NCBI GenBank assembly: GCA_963920765.1
Contig: OY987243.1
Location: forward strand, 26,407,419-26,471,418
Source of the DNA: Ulota crispa
Taxonomy: Eukaryota; Streptophyta; Bryopsida; Orthotrichales; Orthotrichaceae
DNA length: 64,000 nt
Direction: 5' to 3'
Under the pieces are notes generated by a model. It searched no databases, was not told the origin of the DNA, and saw nothing but the letters and a program-made list of their open reading frames with translations. The translations under genes were made by a program, and so were the position numbers. Shown piece after piece: positions 14,801-29,800 of the stretch (position 1 is its first letter; each line of letters begins with the position of its first letter).

Positions 14801-17800
14801 ACGTGTCCTCCAAGGAATGGAGAATTTTGAGAGGGAGAGAAGAGCATTGGTCCAATTTTTGACAGGGTAGCCTCATGAGGCCCAAAAAACAAACACTAGT
14901 CTACACCCTTGAAAACACTTTTGTGTACATTAACATTTATGGTAGTAAAGCATGTTAATGACTCTATAAGACATTGTAAAGAATGTCTTCTAATGCATGT
15001 TGGCTATCTTGGATTAGTAGCACAATTTTCTATAGTGTTTATTATTGTTTTTGAATATTAAGTGTAGCCTCTCCTTTTATGGATCAATTGCTCTGGGAAG
15101 TTGTATTTGTAATTGTGAGATTTTATCATTCACAGTATAGTATTTTGGATGTTTTAGCATATAAAAGAAAAGGAGTGATGATGTTTAGTATTTTAGTGAT
15201 GAACTTGTGTTGTAGTGGATTCTTTAGATAAGCATATAGGATTATTCCTTAGTATACATAAAATCGCATTATTTTGTGCTTTCAAATTGCTCTGCAGCTC
15301 ATATTCAAGGAGGTTTTTAGCTTAGAATTCAGAAAATATGTGAAAAACACTATAGGACGGCATTGTTTATTCAAAATATTAAATCAGAGTTTGCATAAAT
15401 ATATGTTAGAGTAGTTAGAATATTTTTTGAGTCAAAAGGTGTCTCTTATTCATCACAATAGGAAAATAATTTCCTTAGGGTGACTTTAAATGCCTACATG
15501 TATGTAAATATTTGAGAATCCAAAAATCCCTCAATTTATTAGTTGAGATTGCAAGCCCAATACATACACGATGTTTATCAACATGTATTTGTTTTTAGAT
15601 TTTGTACGTGATTATTGAAAACAAATAAAAACTTCAAAAAAGTCAAAAAAACCTTCATGTTTTAATTTATATTTTGGAAGTTGCTAACTTTATATAAAAG
15701 AAGACAACATATATTATGTTCACAACATTTGTTTTTCGGAAACTTATAACAAGTTCTCACTTTAAGCTCAAAATGGTCAAGTAAAATATTTAAATTAATA
15801 TATTTACGCGCGGGCTTGCACACACAACACATACATGTATACCATTGTACGTGCAAAATCATTCAATATACTTATTGAAAAAAAAGGAGGGATTTGATTT
15901 TTCTTTGAAATTATTGCATGTGCAAATGTGAGCTTCTTGTAAAAGTTCAAAACTAAAAAAAGCATAAGGTTGTACTTGCTTATTAAAATAAAGCATATTT
16001 TTTCAGAGGAGCAACCAGTAGGAGATGTGGCTATTTATGATCATTCAGTCGAAAACCTTAAGCAACCATCTGTAATAGATGAACACAACCAAGATGTTGA
16101 GAGGAGGTTTAACTATAACCCAAAAACATGTATTTACAGTATATAAAAAAATGTCGAAAAAACTGATTTCTGTTAGTTTCATGCACAATTAAGAATGATA
16201 CATTATCTATAAAAAGATGTTGGAATTGAAATTGGAGTGCAAAAAGTTGGTATGTGATATTTGATTTTAATATTAGATTTGTATACAATGCGTTATACAT
16301 GTTAATATGCTTTTGAATCCACAAGATTGATAACTTGTTAAATATGGAATTTGATGTTTACAAAATTTTGAGTAAAAAGTTAATTATTTGAAATTAAAAA
16401 ATAAACATATAAATCTATAAAAAAATTAGTTTGAAGATTTTACTCACAAAATTCAGTAAATTTTTGTAAATGTATATCAATGGAAAAACTTCTCCACACA
16501 AAGTGATTTTTGTATATTTGTATTCCAATTGGGCATAGTTTTTGAGATAGATTATTTTTTTTTGAAGGAAAAAGTTAACAACAAATCAGGGTTTTTTGTA
16601 ATGTCAAATATAAGCTTAATAAAAAAATAAATTTAGGACACTTGAAAAAAAATTATGTTTTGACAATTGTGCTTTTTGTTCATGTTAGAAACTTATATGT
16701 TTGTCAAATTTTGTCTTCATCGTCTATAAAAATGATTGCATATGTCTATATATGTTGTAAATGTGAGCAAAGACTTCACTACAAAAAAGTAATTATAGTT
16801 GCATGGTTTTGTAATTGAGGAAGTTTAGATATGAATTTTGTAGGATCACTTCATATAATTTGTAGGTACTTGGCTTTAGGTGATGCACATCGAGCGCAAT
16901 TCCATGACATTGTTGACGGTTTAAAAAAGAGCTTTCAAGAAGTATATGAAAAAAACCTTAAGGTTAAGCTTATGATTTTTTAATGTCAATTTTTGTAAAA
17001 ATAAATTATGCAATCTAAACTTCCAATTTTCAATTTGAAAATGAATTCATCAAATTTTCAAAAAGGTAATTTTGAACTGTGAAGTATTGAATGTTTGTAG
17101 TAATTTGTTACACCTATTGAAGCATAGTTTTTAAAATATGTATATGACATAGTATATCAATTAAAATTTTATATACCAAGTATGAAAATGAAATTAAAAA
17201 TCCTTGAATACTTTCTTAATTAAAGATACAAATATAGAGGTAAAAAATAACATATTATTTCCTGGTTTTGCACTTGGTCAAGTGCATACTTTGTTATGAA
17301 GTTGCACTCTGTGTTTTGCACCGACATTTGTCATCTTTAAGAAAACATTTGAAATAACTAGCAGTTTTTTTTGTTCCTATGCCTAATACTGTTGTTGCTT
17401 TTGTAGCACAAAATTTCGTAAGGAAAACCTTCAAAGCTTTCATTTTGTGCTTCTTTTTCAAGCACAAATGAGCCAAGTGCACAATCAACAAATCCAAACT
17501 CAAATTTTTTTAATTTAATATTCCAAACATGTCTTTCCTTGCGTATTTCTAAATAAAATTCAGTGAAACATTCTTGTAAAAAATAAATAAAATCCAAATT
17601 GTATCATTGTAGTAACCATTTCATTGTGTGCCAACTATAAATTTTAAACCCCTTTTGGACATGAAGAGTACATTTAAATCAACATTATTGCATTGTTTTT
17701 GTATTTTATTTTCTATTAATTTTTATATTAACAATTGTAGATTACAAAAATCGACATTTTCATGTTTTATGGCATTTTCTGAAAGCAATCTAATAAAAAC

Positions 17801-20800
17801 AAATCTCATTTGAAAACAGGCCCCTGCTTTGGAAAGACTAACTCCAATAGAGATGATTGTTGACACGGATTTGGATAGTAAATTGCGAAAAGTGATGGAT
17901 GAAAAAATTGCAGCAGCACGTGAAGAAGTATGTTTTTCAATTCAAACACATTTCTCATACCAGAAAAATTCAAAACATGTTTTATAAAAATATCACCATT
18001 GATTTTCAAAAGATTTCAAATTTGAAATCTCTTTGAACTAATTTATTGCTTGATTTGGTTTGGGAGGAAAATTTATTTGGTTGATTATTGTGCATTATTT
18101 TTATTTATATAAATCAAAATGGTTTGTTTCAATTTTAATTTCATTGATTAGATTGGTTTTTTTTTTCTTACTTGATTTCATATTTGATTACCAAGAACGG
18201 GCCTTCAAATGGGTCTTCAATTATCTTATTTTATGAGTGACTTCAACTGTATGTGAAGTGATTGCTAGCTTACTGGTATTTTGTCATTGTGTATCTTGGT
18301 CGTAAAGACCAAAAAATACTTCAAATAATTTGTTGGGCAAAGTTATAACATTTTGCTGATGGATCCCATAACAAACAAATGCCCATTTTTTGTGGTCTCA
18401 CACTTACTATAGAGTTTGTGTTTGTAGATTGAGTTACTTAATTTATTAAACTAAACACAATTCCAAGTTTTGCTTCAATATTTTTGTATTTGCATTGAGT
18501 TTACTATGCCAGCATGCCTTGAAATAATGGCTCATAGCTTTAAAATGATGAAATATGTTTGAAATTATTTAATCACAGTTCAAATCAATGTTTTTTAAGA
18601 TTATGACATTAAAGTATGTATATTGATAAAAGTAAAACCTGTGTTTGCAACCAATGTGGCTTTTCAAAATTGAATTCCAAAGTAATGAAGGTCATTTAAA
18701 CTTGTATAAGTTTAATGATTCTTTTTTTGTAGTAAACAGAATTGCTATCGAAATCACTTACATAGTTTTCAGGTGTAAATAATTATTAAAAACTCCATTA
18801 ATATGATATTTACACATGGTTTCTGAAAATTTGTAATATAGTTAAGTTACATAATTTTGAGTGAGTTTTTCCCCATCAATGGCACAAAATACGAACACAC
18901 TTACTCATGAGAGCGGTATTAGATTATCCTTTGAAGCTTTAAAATAAAACCTAAATATCACTTATGGTGTTCATTTATATCCAAGTCATAAGTATAACAA
19001 TCTCTCGTGCCCAACGAATTTTGTATTATTTTTTTGAATATACCTAACTGTTAAAATACATTGGAAACTACTACTTAACTTTTGTAGGAATCCAATGGTT
19101 GTTGTCGTTTACACATTGGTTTCAAATCAAATACTTGAGGAATATTGTTTCAAAATCCTTGTTGATTGTAAAATAGTGAACTTGTCAGAGGAATTCTGTT
19201 TACTCAAATATTTTGAGTCATCATGGATTTTATCAAGTATTAATGAATAGTAACCAAAACTTGAAAATCCTAGTGCTGATGTATTCATTTCAGCAAGACA
19301 TACAATTATTTGCGCATACTCATTATTTATGTTGATTATTTCAAACAGATAAGAGTCAGTGATTTAAACAAAGACATTTTGGTTGAGCGAATGAAAGGCA
19401 ATTGTTGGAGTGTTATGACCGAACCAGGTATTAAAAATGTTTAATAATTCAAACTCTGTCTATTTTTTGGTCTTTTGTGTTTTTTTTTTGCAATGTAAAA
19501 TTTAAATAAGCTTGGTTTAAATTTATAAATAATAAACCTTACTTAAAACCATGATTTCATAAATGATAAATTTAAGCATGTTCCTTTTCCTTCTAAGATT
19601 CTTTGAGATGTACAATGATATTTGGATAAAGTCAATATCTTGGGTAAGAAGAAAATGTTGATCATATTCAAGAATTGACTGTAAACAAACACTCCATTGA
19701 TGGGGCCTAAAACACAAAAAATAAGAGGGGGTCAAACCTTGACACTATCCAAACAATTCTCTTACAAACCTTGACCTTATCCAAGCATCGATATATAAGT
19801 GTGTAGTTTATCTATAACCAAAATTATTGTCACTAAGTTTTAAATAATGCATTATAGAACTGGTAGAATATTTCACTGACATTGCAAAAACTTCAATATA
19901 CATGTTCTATAATTAGTTTTAAGAATCTTCTTAAAGCTCAATTATTTTTAATTTGGCATTTGTAATCAATGTGAAAAATTGTCGTGTATGGTTTTTTGAC
20001 TTGCTAAGTATACCTGTTGTCCCTCGATGAATTGTGATTGCAATCTAAAACCAAACACCTTAAAACCGTTTTTCATCATTATAAACTAGATGGCATGCCA
20101 AATAATTGAGCCTTGGAATATTAATAATAAAAGCTTTGTATTATAGTTTATTGAATTTTAGAAAAATAATTTTAAATGTAGTTTTTTAAATTTTTATATA
20201 TGTATGAAAGTTTTGAATTTGAAATCCCAAACCCAAACTCAGGTTAGGAAAGACTTATTGAGTAAATTTCTAGCTAGTGTAATAGTGGGCAACTGATCTT
20301 TGCAAAATTAGGTTCAATAGTCAAGCGTAAACAAAAAGTATAGAAATTAAATAACAAACCAAACTGTTGGAAGGGAGTTTCACATTAAAACTTCATTAAA
20401 GCGTAATTTAATTGGAGGTAATGGCAAATATATTGTGGTTTTTTCAAATGTACGGAAGATTTTTGTTAGGAGAGCAAGCATACAAATTAGTATGGTTCTA
20501 TGGGCAACATTAATACAAATGAGTAACATTAGTGGAAAGCCAATACGTAGTGCAATGGTTGGTATATCAATATTGGCATGACACTAATCAAATTTTATTA
20601 TCAAGGATTAACCTTATCACAAACATGTCAAATGTTTGGTGCAGTTTAGCCCCTTTTTGGTATGTTTAGTTGCAAAATATGACTGATATGCAAATTCGGA
20701 AACGTAATACAAAGTCAATAGGATTCACCAAACATGGTCAAAATAATAGATGGTAGTTAAATAAAACTACAAAACATGCCAATAGTATAAAACAAAAAGA

Positions 20801-23800
20801 TTGCAAATTTAAGGCACCAAATTACGTTGTTGCTGCAAAGGGGAGATAACTCCTAATTAGTTGAGCCTAAATTCTCTACTAATCCTTATTTTTAGCATAC
20901 AAGAGTCGTGTTTGGTGGAAAAGCTTGTGATAGTCAAAGAGGAACCCCAAATTTTTAATATTATAACCCTTCATTTGACTTGCCATAATTGGAAGAATTT
21001 TTAAAAATGGGGAATTTGCATGGACAAAATAGAAACAATTTAAACCTTAAATAAACATTCCTGCCTAGCCTCTTATTCAAAAGATATTTCTTTGTGGAAT
21101 AGTGCCACTTTGTTGCAATAGTGTAAAAGATATCCCTCCAATCCAACTTAATACAAGTCATCTATTGCACTTATATGCAACACCAGTTTTTTTCATGCCT
21201 ACTTGCAATGTGCACACAAGAGGGTTTAAAAGATCATTTCAACACTTGCTCAAATTTCAAATTGATTCCCATGTGGTTGCTTCTTCATTGTGATTGGTCA
21301 AAGCATCCAAGCCCAACCTCTATATTTTTAGACAACTCACACTACATCCCACTTTGATGCAAGACCCCAATATTGTTTGGATGTTCTAGGCAACAATGGA
21401 ATACCAAAGAAAATTACAAACATTTTATGCAAACAAATTGGTGGGAATTGGGATTGATGTTGTAGTTGGGTTGAGCATAATGATTGACCCAACGCTTGAA
21501 CAAGGTCCCACCTTCTTGCCGCCAAAACATCCAAAAAGTAATCCCATGTAGGCAAAATGTAATGAAAGAAGGCATGGAACAAAGTGTGAAATACCCTTTT
21601 ATTTTCTTCTACTTGAGTTATAAAGGAGAAAAAGGAAAAACTAAAGAAAGTTACAAACGTTTTATGCACAAAAATTAGTGGGACTTGCATTGATGATTGG
21701 ATTGAGCAAAATAACGGACCCAAACCTTGAGCAAAGTCTCCCCTTCTTGCTACCAAAACATCCAAGAAAACTCCCATGTAGGAGGCCAATGCAGTCAACC
21801 AAGACATGAAACAAAATTATAAACCACACATTCAAAAAAAAATTTGGTGACTTGTGGAGTTGCCCCAATGAGACATAATAATAAATAAAATTAAGTAAAA
21901 TATTGTCTATATATACATAAAATAGATTTGGCTATCTATTGAGTTTGTATTAGTTGCAACATAATGGAAAGTTACATGGGTTAAAAAAATTGCCTGTGGA
22001 AAAACTTGTTGCACAAGTAAAAAATTGCATGAGTAAAAAATGGCATGTGTAAAAAAAATGCATGGGTAAAAAATCAAAGACGTAAAAAAATTGTGTGGGT
22101 AAAACATAATAAATAGAAAAAAAAGTTGTGAATGATTACTATATGGGTGAAAAAGTTGTGTAGGTAAAAATTAAATAATATTTTTAGGGAATTACTACAA
22201 TGACACCCTACATTACTAATGAGACACCCTACATTGCTAATGAGACACCCCCTATGAGCATGAAAATGTGATTTTTAATACTAATTTTGCTAATTTTTTT
22301 ATTTGAATCAAAAGACTTGTTTCATCTTTATCATTTTAAGGCTATACTAAAAAAAAAGGTGTGCTTAAATTTCAAACTAAAAATATAGGACTTTTGAGTT
22401 ACTTAAAGCAAAAATACATCAAAAATAGTATTGGTGCAATAATATTTCAACGAAAATTTGTATTTGTCATGTTTTCTTTGAAGGAGGTGGTAATGTTGTG
22501 ATTAAATGAATGATGAACCACTTAATAAATAAAAAATAGCACTAAATTATCAAATTTCATGCTCAAAGAGGGTGTCCCATTAGCAATTTAGGGTGTCATT
22601 GTAGTAATTCCCTATTTTTGTGTGTGAGAAAACAATGATGTTCCTTTTATTGTGTGGGTAAAAAACTCTATGGGTGTAAAACAAAAAATTCTTTAAGCTA
22701 AACAAAGGCAAATATTTAACTACATGGGTAAAGTTTGAAATTGGATTGTGCGGATAAAAAGTAAGAATTCTTTTATTGGAGGGGGATGTTTTGCGTAATT
22801 GGGCACCTAAAATGATTTTGTGTACTATTGGACAGGTGCCTATACTAGTTGAAGAAATAATAATACACTATCTAACATTTTTGCTCTCTCAATGAATAAT
22901 AGGGACTGCGGTGTGGCCATTTGGGAAAGGGTACCAAGTGTGGAGTTTTCCACTATCGTCCACGCCCACGTTTGATGGCAGGATGGCCCTGCTGGCCAAG
23001 CTGTACAGACACGTGGAGATGTACGAGCACCACTACATCAAGTTGTTGCAGAAAGAGCTTGCCAAAATTGCCGCCCAAAAGGCCGTCGTACAAGCCGCTC
23101 GCGAGGCTGAGGAGCTGGCGGCACAGCAAGCAGAGATTGATGCAGCCAATGCGCTAGCGTTTGGACCCCCACTGGGGCTGGTACCGGAGCGCGACACCAC
23201 CGATAATGCCTCTGAAGGCAGTAGCTTTCGCAGTGACCGCTCCTCCACGTCCAATGCATCCGTGCACTCGGACGTCCCAGAGAGATCCAGTATGAATCAA
23301 GGAGAAAGCAGGTTGACTCCCTAATTACTTTCTAATCCCAAAGTATCTATAAACCAACAACTCCCAAAATTGAGTGGCCAATCTTTTACTCTATCCAAAA
23401 AAAAAGGAAAAAATTTAGTGACCATGGTGCAGTTTGGTTTTATTTTTTAAATTTTTATGGAGTTTATTTTGAGCTAAATGGGTGTATGTGTTGTGTTTTA
23501 GTATTTTCTTGTTGCAACACTATTTGTTGGTTATATGTGTCATGCACTTCATGTCTTCCTATGCCAACATATCTTGAAATGTAACCTTATTAAAACTCTT
23601 TATATGCTAACTAAGCTTGAAATATACATTATACAATGCATGACACTTATAATCAACAACTCCAGATTTGAGTGCCAGTCTACGACTAAACATTAAAAAA
23701 ATATGAAACCATCATGATGCAGAAGCTTGGATTTATTCTTTTTGTTTGTGGAATTGCTTTTGAACTAATGGATGTATGTCTTATGTTATAGTATTTCTTG

Positions 23801-26800
23801 TTGCAGAAATATTTGTTGGTTGTAAGTGTCATGCATTGTACGTTTTTGTTATTTTAACAAATCTTGAAATGTACATCATATTGTGCATGACACTTATAAC
23901 CAACATTTCCCAAATTTGGGTGGCTAGTTTGTTGTTTTACAGAAAACAGAAAAAATGCTAAACTACCATGATGAAGCTTATTTTTTGTTCTTCTTGCTAG
24001 TGGAATTGCTTTTGAGCTAATGGGTATATGTATTGTGCTTTTAGTGTTTTGTGTAATGGCAGTAGTTGTTGGTTATATGTGCCATGCACTATAGAGGGAG
24101 AATATACTTATGTGGCTTTTATGAAAGGAAAGTTGAAATAGAACTTGGGGTTATGAGATGGCAATAACAAAAACAGTATGGTGCCAAGAGAATCCATTCG
24201 AGGTTCCATGCAAGAATCCTCTGTGGTAGATAGTGAGAACCAGGGGGAGGGTCACCCTGATGAAGCTCCAGCCCCGGCTCCTGAACTAGAACCCGAATCC
24301 GAACCCGAGGAGGAAGAAGATGAAGATCTTGAAATAGTTGAAAGTATGCCTGCAAGCACCTTTTTGTACACCTACTTTGAGATAACTACCTCGGTCAGGA
24401 AACGAGTGCAGGTATGAGACATACTGTTTTTTTTAAACCAATTTATTCCATTTTAAAATAGGGAAAATTTCATGGATACCCCTAAAGTTTGCAATATTTT
24501 CATAGATAGATATCCCTAAAGTTTGCAATGTTTTCATAGATAGATACCCCTGCTTTTTCAAAAATATCGCAAATACGCTTGGATCAAAATTCATAGGCAT
24601 TTATTTTGTTATGCATGTTACTTCCTTCTCCTTTTGTGCGCACACTACTTATTTCTTGTTATGCATGCGCACTAAGGAAGAAGGGAGGTGACATGCACAA
24701 CAAAATAAAGGCCTAGTTTTTTTGATGCAAGGGTATTTGTGATATTTCTGAAAAAACAAGGGTATCCATGAAAATACTACAAACTTCAGGGGTATCCATG
24801 AAATTTCCCCTTGAAAAAAACCAAATTTTTCCATCTGAAAAAAAGATAATTTTTTTCAAATAAAACTTTCAAAAGAAAATTTCATTTAAATTTTAACATA
24901 ATCTACTTGGATTCATGTTATTTTTGGACTCTTTTGGAATTAGTTACGAACTTTTTATAACTGAAATGGTACGTATGCACTAGTTTCTTGTTCCTTTTTT
25001 TGCACTTTGGCCTGTAATCAAACACGTGGCTCTAAATACATGCTCAAAAGAGAAACACTGTATTTGAATAAGATTTAGTTTAACCAACGACATAGAGTTT
25101 AAAAGACTAATATTAATCTTTAAGCTCTTAAAAGTGTTTAAAAATCACATCTACTTTTAGCAAAACCATTTCATCGTACTTGATCATGTGCACTTTGAGT
25201 TGGAATTTTGTTGCACAAATCGGTAGGATACTTAGATTATATTTGAATGAATAGAAAATTTTAATATTCCTTCGCTTATTAGCATTTTGCTTGTACTATT
25301 TCATGGCCCACTTGAGATACTATCTAATGCGCGAAGGGTTATTTCAATATTTTGAAATTGTCATTTTTTATGTTTCTGGTGCACATTGGGGCCAAGGAGT
25401 GTTTACTTTTTTTCCTTTGTCATAGGATCCACAACTTGATTGTCATCCTTGGTTTTGGAATTGTGTTGGTCTTCTTTTCTTTCAAACCTTTTTCTTTTTG
25501 TGAAACATGGTATAGAGTAGTAATAATAATAATGAAAGAAGCCCTTGCTTTAGATATTTCATTCATTTTTGTTTTCTAAGTCAATCTTTAAAAAATTATA
25601 TACTAATAATGTTTCGTTCTAAAAAAGTAAGTAAATAAATAAATCATGCAGCGGCTTCTTCTGTACGTGGTTTTGAAAGACGTAAGGGTTGAATTCAACA
25701 AAAACCTATTTGACGCCAGAGCTACCAAAATATCCCATATTTCAAGAATTGCAGAAATGAAAACGAGGATCCTTGATCTCCATAAAATGTTGTCACAACC
25801 AGGAGAATATCCATGGCCTGATCTAAATGAAGTGATTGATGTAAGCGTACATACACTTTAATAAACCTATATGTATTACAACACAATGGAAAAAGACAAC
25901 CCAAATAAATGTGTCAATTTGCTACAAAAATATTAATCTAATTATATAAAAAAACATGCTCTTTTCCTTGGTTTATATGACCATTTGATAATATGTGATT
26001 GGCTGGACCTTTGGTGGATAAGGTCATAAGGCAATGAAAAATTCAAAGAAAACCCAAATACTAAACCAATCCAATCATTTAACTTGCTAAATGAATTTTA
26101 TTATAGAATATTGGGTGTTTGTCTATCATCCAAAATTAGATATTCAATAAGTGAGGAGGGAGAGGAAAAGGCAAGAAAAGAGAGGTTGGCACATTTAGCA
26201 AGTTAAATGGGTTGACTATGTTAGTATAAAATTTGCAAATAATATCAATTTTGTGAAAATGGCATATGCAATGAAAAATGAATTTGCAAACAATGTTCAA
26301 AACAAGAAAGTTGACAAACACCAAACCCCTTGCAATACAAGGCTTTAACTCCTAAATGCTGGCCTTTTTGAACTTCTTGGCATTATTTCATCAAGTTTAT
26401 TTTTATTGTAATTGTACAAAATTTAAACTAAACATGTTAGAGATTACATGGAAAAAGAAAACACAACAATATCACTTGTAGTTTGAAAGATTATAATTTT
26501 GAACCTGAGGATTTTAAAACTGCAAAAGTGACTGAAGTCTTCCTATCCTCATTTGACATGTCAAATCTAAAAATTGTTCATCAAAAAAATATGTGATTTA
26601 AGGTCATTACATGTCTAACTTCAATCAATTTGTTGCTTTCAAAATCTACTCATGAATTTCTAAGGTGGATTTTTCTCCAAGCTCTAGTGTATTTGAGGCT
26701 TATTTTCAAGATCTTCCAACACTAAAAAAAACTCAAGATTGCAATGGGCAGTTTTGTACAAAATCTTGAATAGAAAAATCATCAACATTGGTTTTCAAAT

Positions 26801-29800
26801 TTGGATTTTTGATATTGAAAATGGATTTCAAAACAAACTTGTAATGAGAAAAACATACTAAAAATAATGATTTTGATAAGGTTTTATTCATCTTTGAAGT
26901 TTTGTAAATACCCAAATTGAATGCCTTGGGCATTTAGGGATTAAAACTTACGATGTCTAAACCTCTTGCAAATCCTTCTTTGCAAAGCTTCAAACACTTA
27001 CAAGGAATTTTAGGTTGCCATTTTTTTTTCCACGGCTAAACTTCAAATCTGAAATAATTCGGTGGTTGCAATTAGTAATAATGTTTTTACAAATATTGAA
27101 CCTATTCTCTTTTCAAGGCTTGTTTGTAAGTAAGGGCACAAAAATCTATAAGCTTGTTGACAATCATCAGTATTTCTATGAAATCATATACAAAGACAGG
27201 CAGTCCTCAACCCTTCTTTGCAAGATGTTGCACAGCAAGCACTTTCAAAACTCATTATGTGCATTCTTAAACATGGTTAAGTATCACATGTACAAATCAT
27301 TTAAATCAAAATTGAAACACATCAAAGATTTCTTTAGAGAACCTATTGTGGACTGATCTTTGACCGTCATGGAAAATTCAAAATTCTTTGTTAACATCAA
27401 AAATTTGAAATTCTCTATCATAGAGCATTGGGTGTCAAGCATCATATGTTTGTGTGTCATCAAAACAAACAAAGGGAGAAAAAAAAAAAGGAAAGGGAGG
27501 AAGAGAAGTCACCAGAAATCAAGCTTACTCGTCTTTTGAAAAGCCGTAATAAATAAATTAATGAATATTTATACGCAAAAAATAATTTCGTACATAAAGA
27601 CTTGAATATAATTGGTGACTTCGTTAACACTACAAATGTTCAATGGTTAGATTACAGGGGATGCCTAATGTTTTTGAAGTAAAGAAAGAAGAAGTATTAG
27701 TGCAAAAGCACTTGAATAAGGAAGAAAGGGCTCGAGCTGAAGAGCTCCAAAAATTTGAGGAGCAACAAGAAAGGTTCAATACATTTTTCTTTTTCTTTTT
27801 CTAAGAACCATCCCTTTTTTCAATACGTAGTGTAAAATACCATAAACTAACAAACTTTTGGCCAAAAATGTCAAACAGTTGTTGATTTCAAATACCAAGA
27901 ATTTTTTTGGCAAATAAAAATTTCAATTTATTTTTGTGTGCTTAATAACCTAAGACCCTTTTGCATATAATTACAAAGAGTTTCAACTTCTTGAGGGTTG
28001 CTATGAACAACTCATGTGAGTATTAGGTCTTCAATGCTTTAGGCCGTCTTGCACTATGGGAACTCAATGTAAAGAATCCTAATGCATTCCAATTTCAATC
28101 TAGAAAACCAATACCTACAAATATTTGTAAAATTTGCACATTTTTTATTTAACAACAATGAATGATATGCATGTCATTTCAAACAAAATCTTTACTATTT
28201 ATGTAGTTCTAGTCCTCTTTTTGTACAATATAGGAAGATTCATAGATGTTGAGGAACGCAGATCTCTATTGTTTTGTATATAATATATGTAAAACATCAA
28301 AAGATATTTTGCAAATGGATTATCACCTTTGAACTTTAGATTATCTAGGTTTTGTTATAGGGAATTTGCTAAATTCACCATGTTGCATCATGTTTAGGAG
28401 TTTTATAATAAAAAAGGCAAATTTCTTATTTATTGGATGACCATTCAATGATGATGGCAAACATACTCTACTCTTCCCTTTACTTTTCTTCTTTTATTTG
28501 TCCACTTTTACTTGGCTCAACTTCCATAATGTTGAATATAAACAATCTTGGAATGAGTATGCCTAACATTACCGTTAAATATTCATATGATAAAGATGAA
28601 GTTTGCCCTTCTTTTCTTCATGAAACTCCTAAACATGGTGGCATGTGGTGAGTTTAGCGAGTTCCCTCATTAATTCATGCTTCATTACACGATCCTTGAT
28701 TTTTTTTTATTGCCTAACTCTTTTTCATCTTTCTACTAAAAGTTTTCTTAAAAAGGATTGTTTTTGCAATTTTGTATTGGTTTATAGACTCCGTGCTGGA
28801 AATAATGCAGCCGAACGTGCTTTAATGGACATGATGGGAGGGAAACTGGAAAAGAAACTTGAAGTTGCAGCCAAAGAAGAAGAAATCACCCGTCCTAAAT
28901 GGATGGAAGGCAACCCCAAAAAGTTTACCAAAGAGCAGCATCTTGAGATTAAAGCATTTGATAACATGCTAAAGGTGAAAAATCAATTTGAAAATTTAAC
29001 AAATCATGTCAAAAATCTAAAAAATGATTAAAAAATGGTACTTGTATACTCATTTAAAATAAAGTTTCAAACATAATAAGAATCTCTATAAATCAATGTC
29101 ATCAATACTCTATTAAATCTATAGTAAATAGTGCATTCAAGTTGCCTTATCGATTAGGTTGTCTTATCATATAATGTTACCACATGACTCATTGCTTAGT
29201 CACTTGGAGGTACATGCAACTCTTTAGATATTAGGATTTTACATAGTTTAAGGCCTAAATGCTACTAGTTTGTTTTGCTTAAGATTGTTGCAGATGTTAC
29301 CAAGCCCTTGTTGATGTTAAAATATGTTAATTACAATGATTATTGATGAAAATAATTGTAATATCACTTAGAATGCATATAGTGCAAGATGTAAAAAAGA
29401 ACTAGTGAGAGCCAACCTAAATACACTATTTCATGTAGACAATCCATAATCCCAGAAAAAGAAAAATAACTCAAAATCAATATTTGGGAAGATGTCTGTA
29501 CAATGTTAGGAGATCTCCTTGATGCTTTTTCTTCTGCATTGGAAGACATTTTAATGTTTTTGCATGGTACACGTTTACATCAAGAATCCACAAAGTCCAA
29601 AATTATATGAAAAATATACATTTAGATACGTATGATATGTTATAAAATGGTTTATTTTATATTTTATTTTTCAAGTCTGCATAAATTCAAGCAATTTACA
29701 ACATGGTCTAAAACTCATTGAAATGAAATAAAATTCAGTAAATTCAAATAAAACATGATTTACCTAATGTTTTCAAACCAATCTTCTTCAGCAAATTAAA

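Noticed and set aside
14159-16006. Possible unrelated gene in a less AT-rich part of intron 5
   Set aside because: No open frame longer than a few dozen codons with splice signals and no recognisable protein similarity.
21337-21807. A 156-codon - strand open frame
   Set aside because: It spans the 238-bp direct duplication, so its repeated protein motif follows from the DNA repeat. No family recognised.
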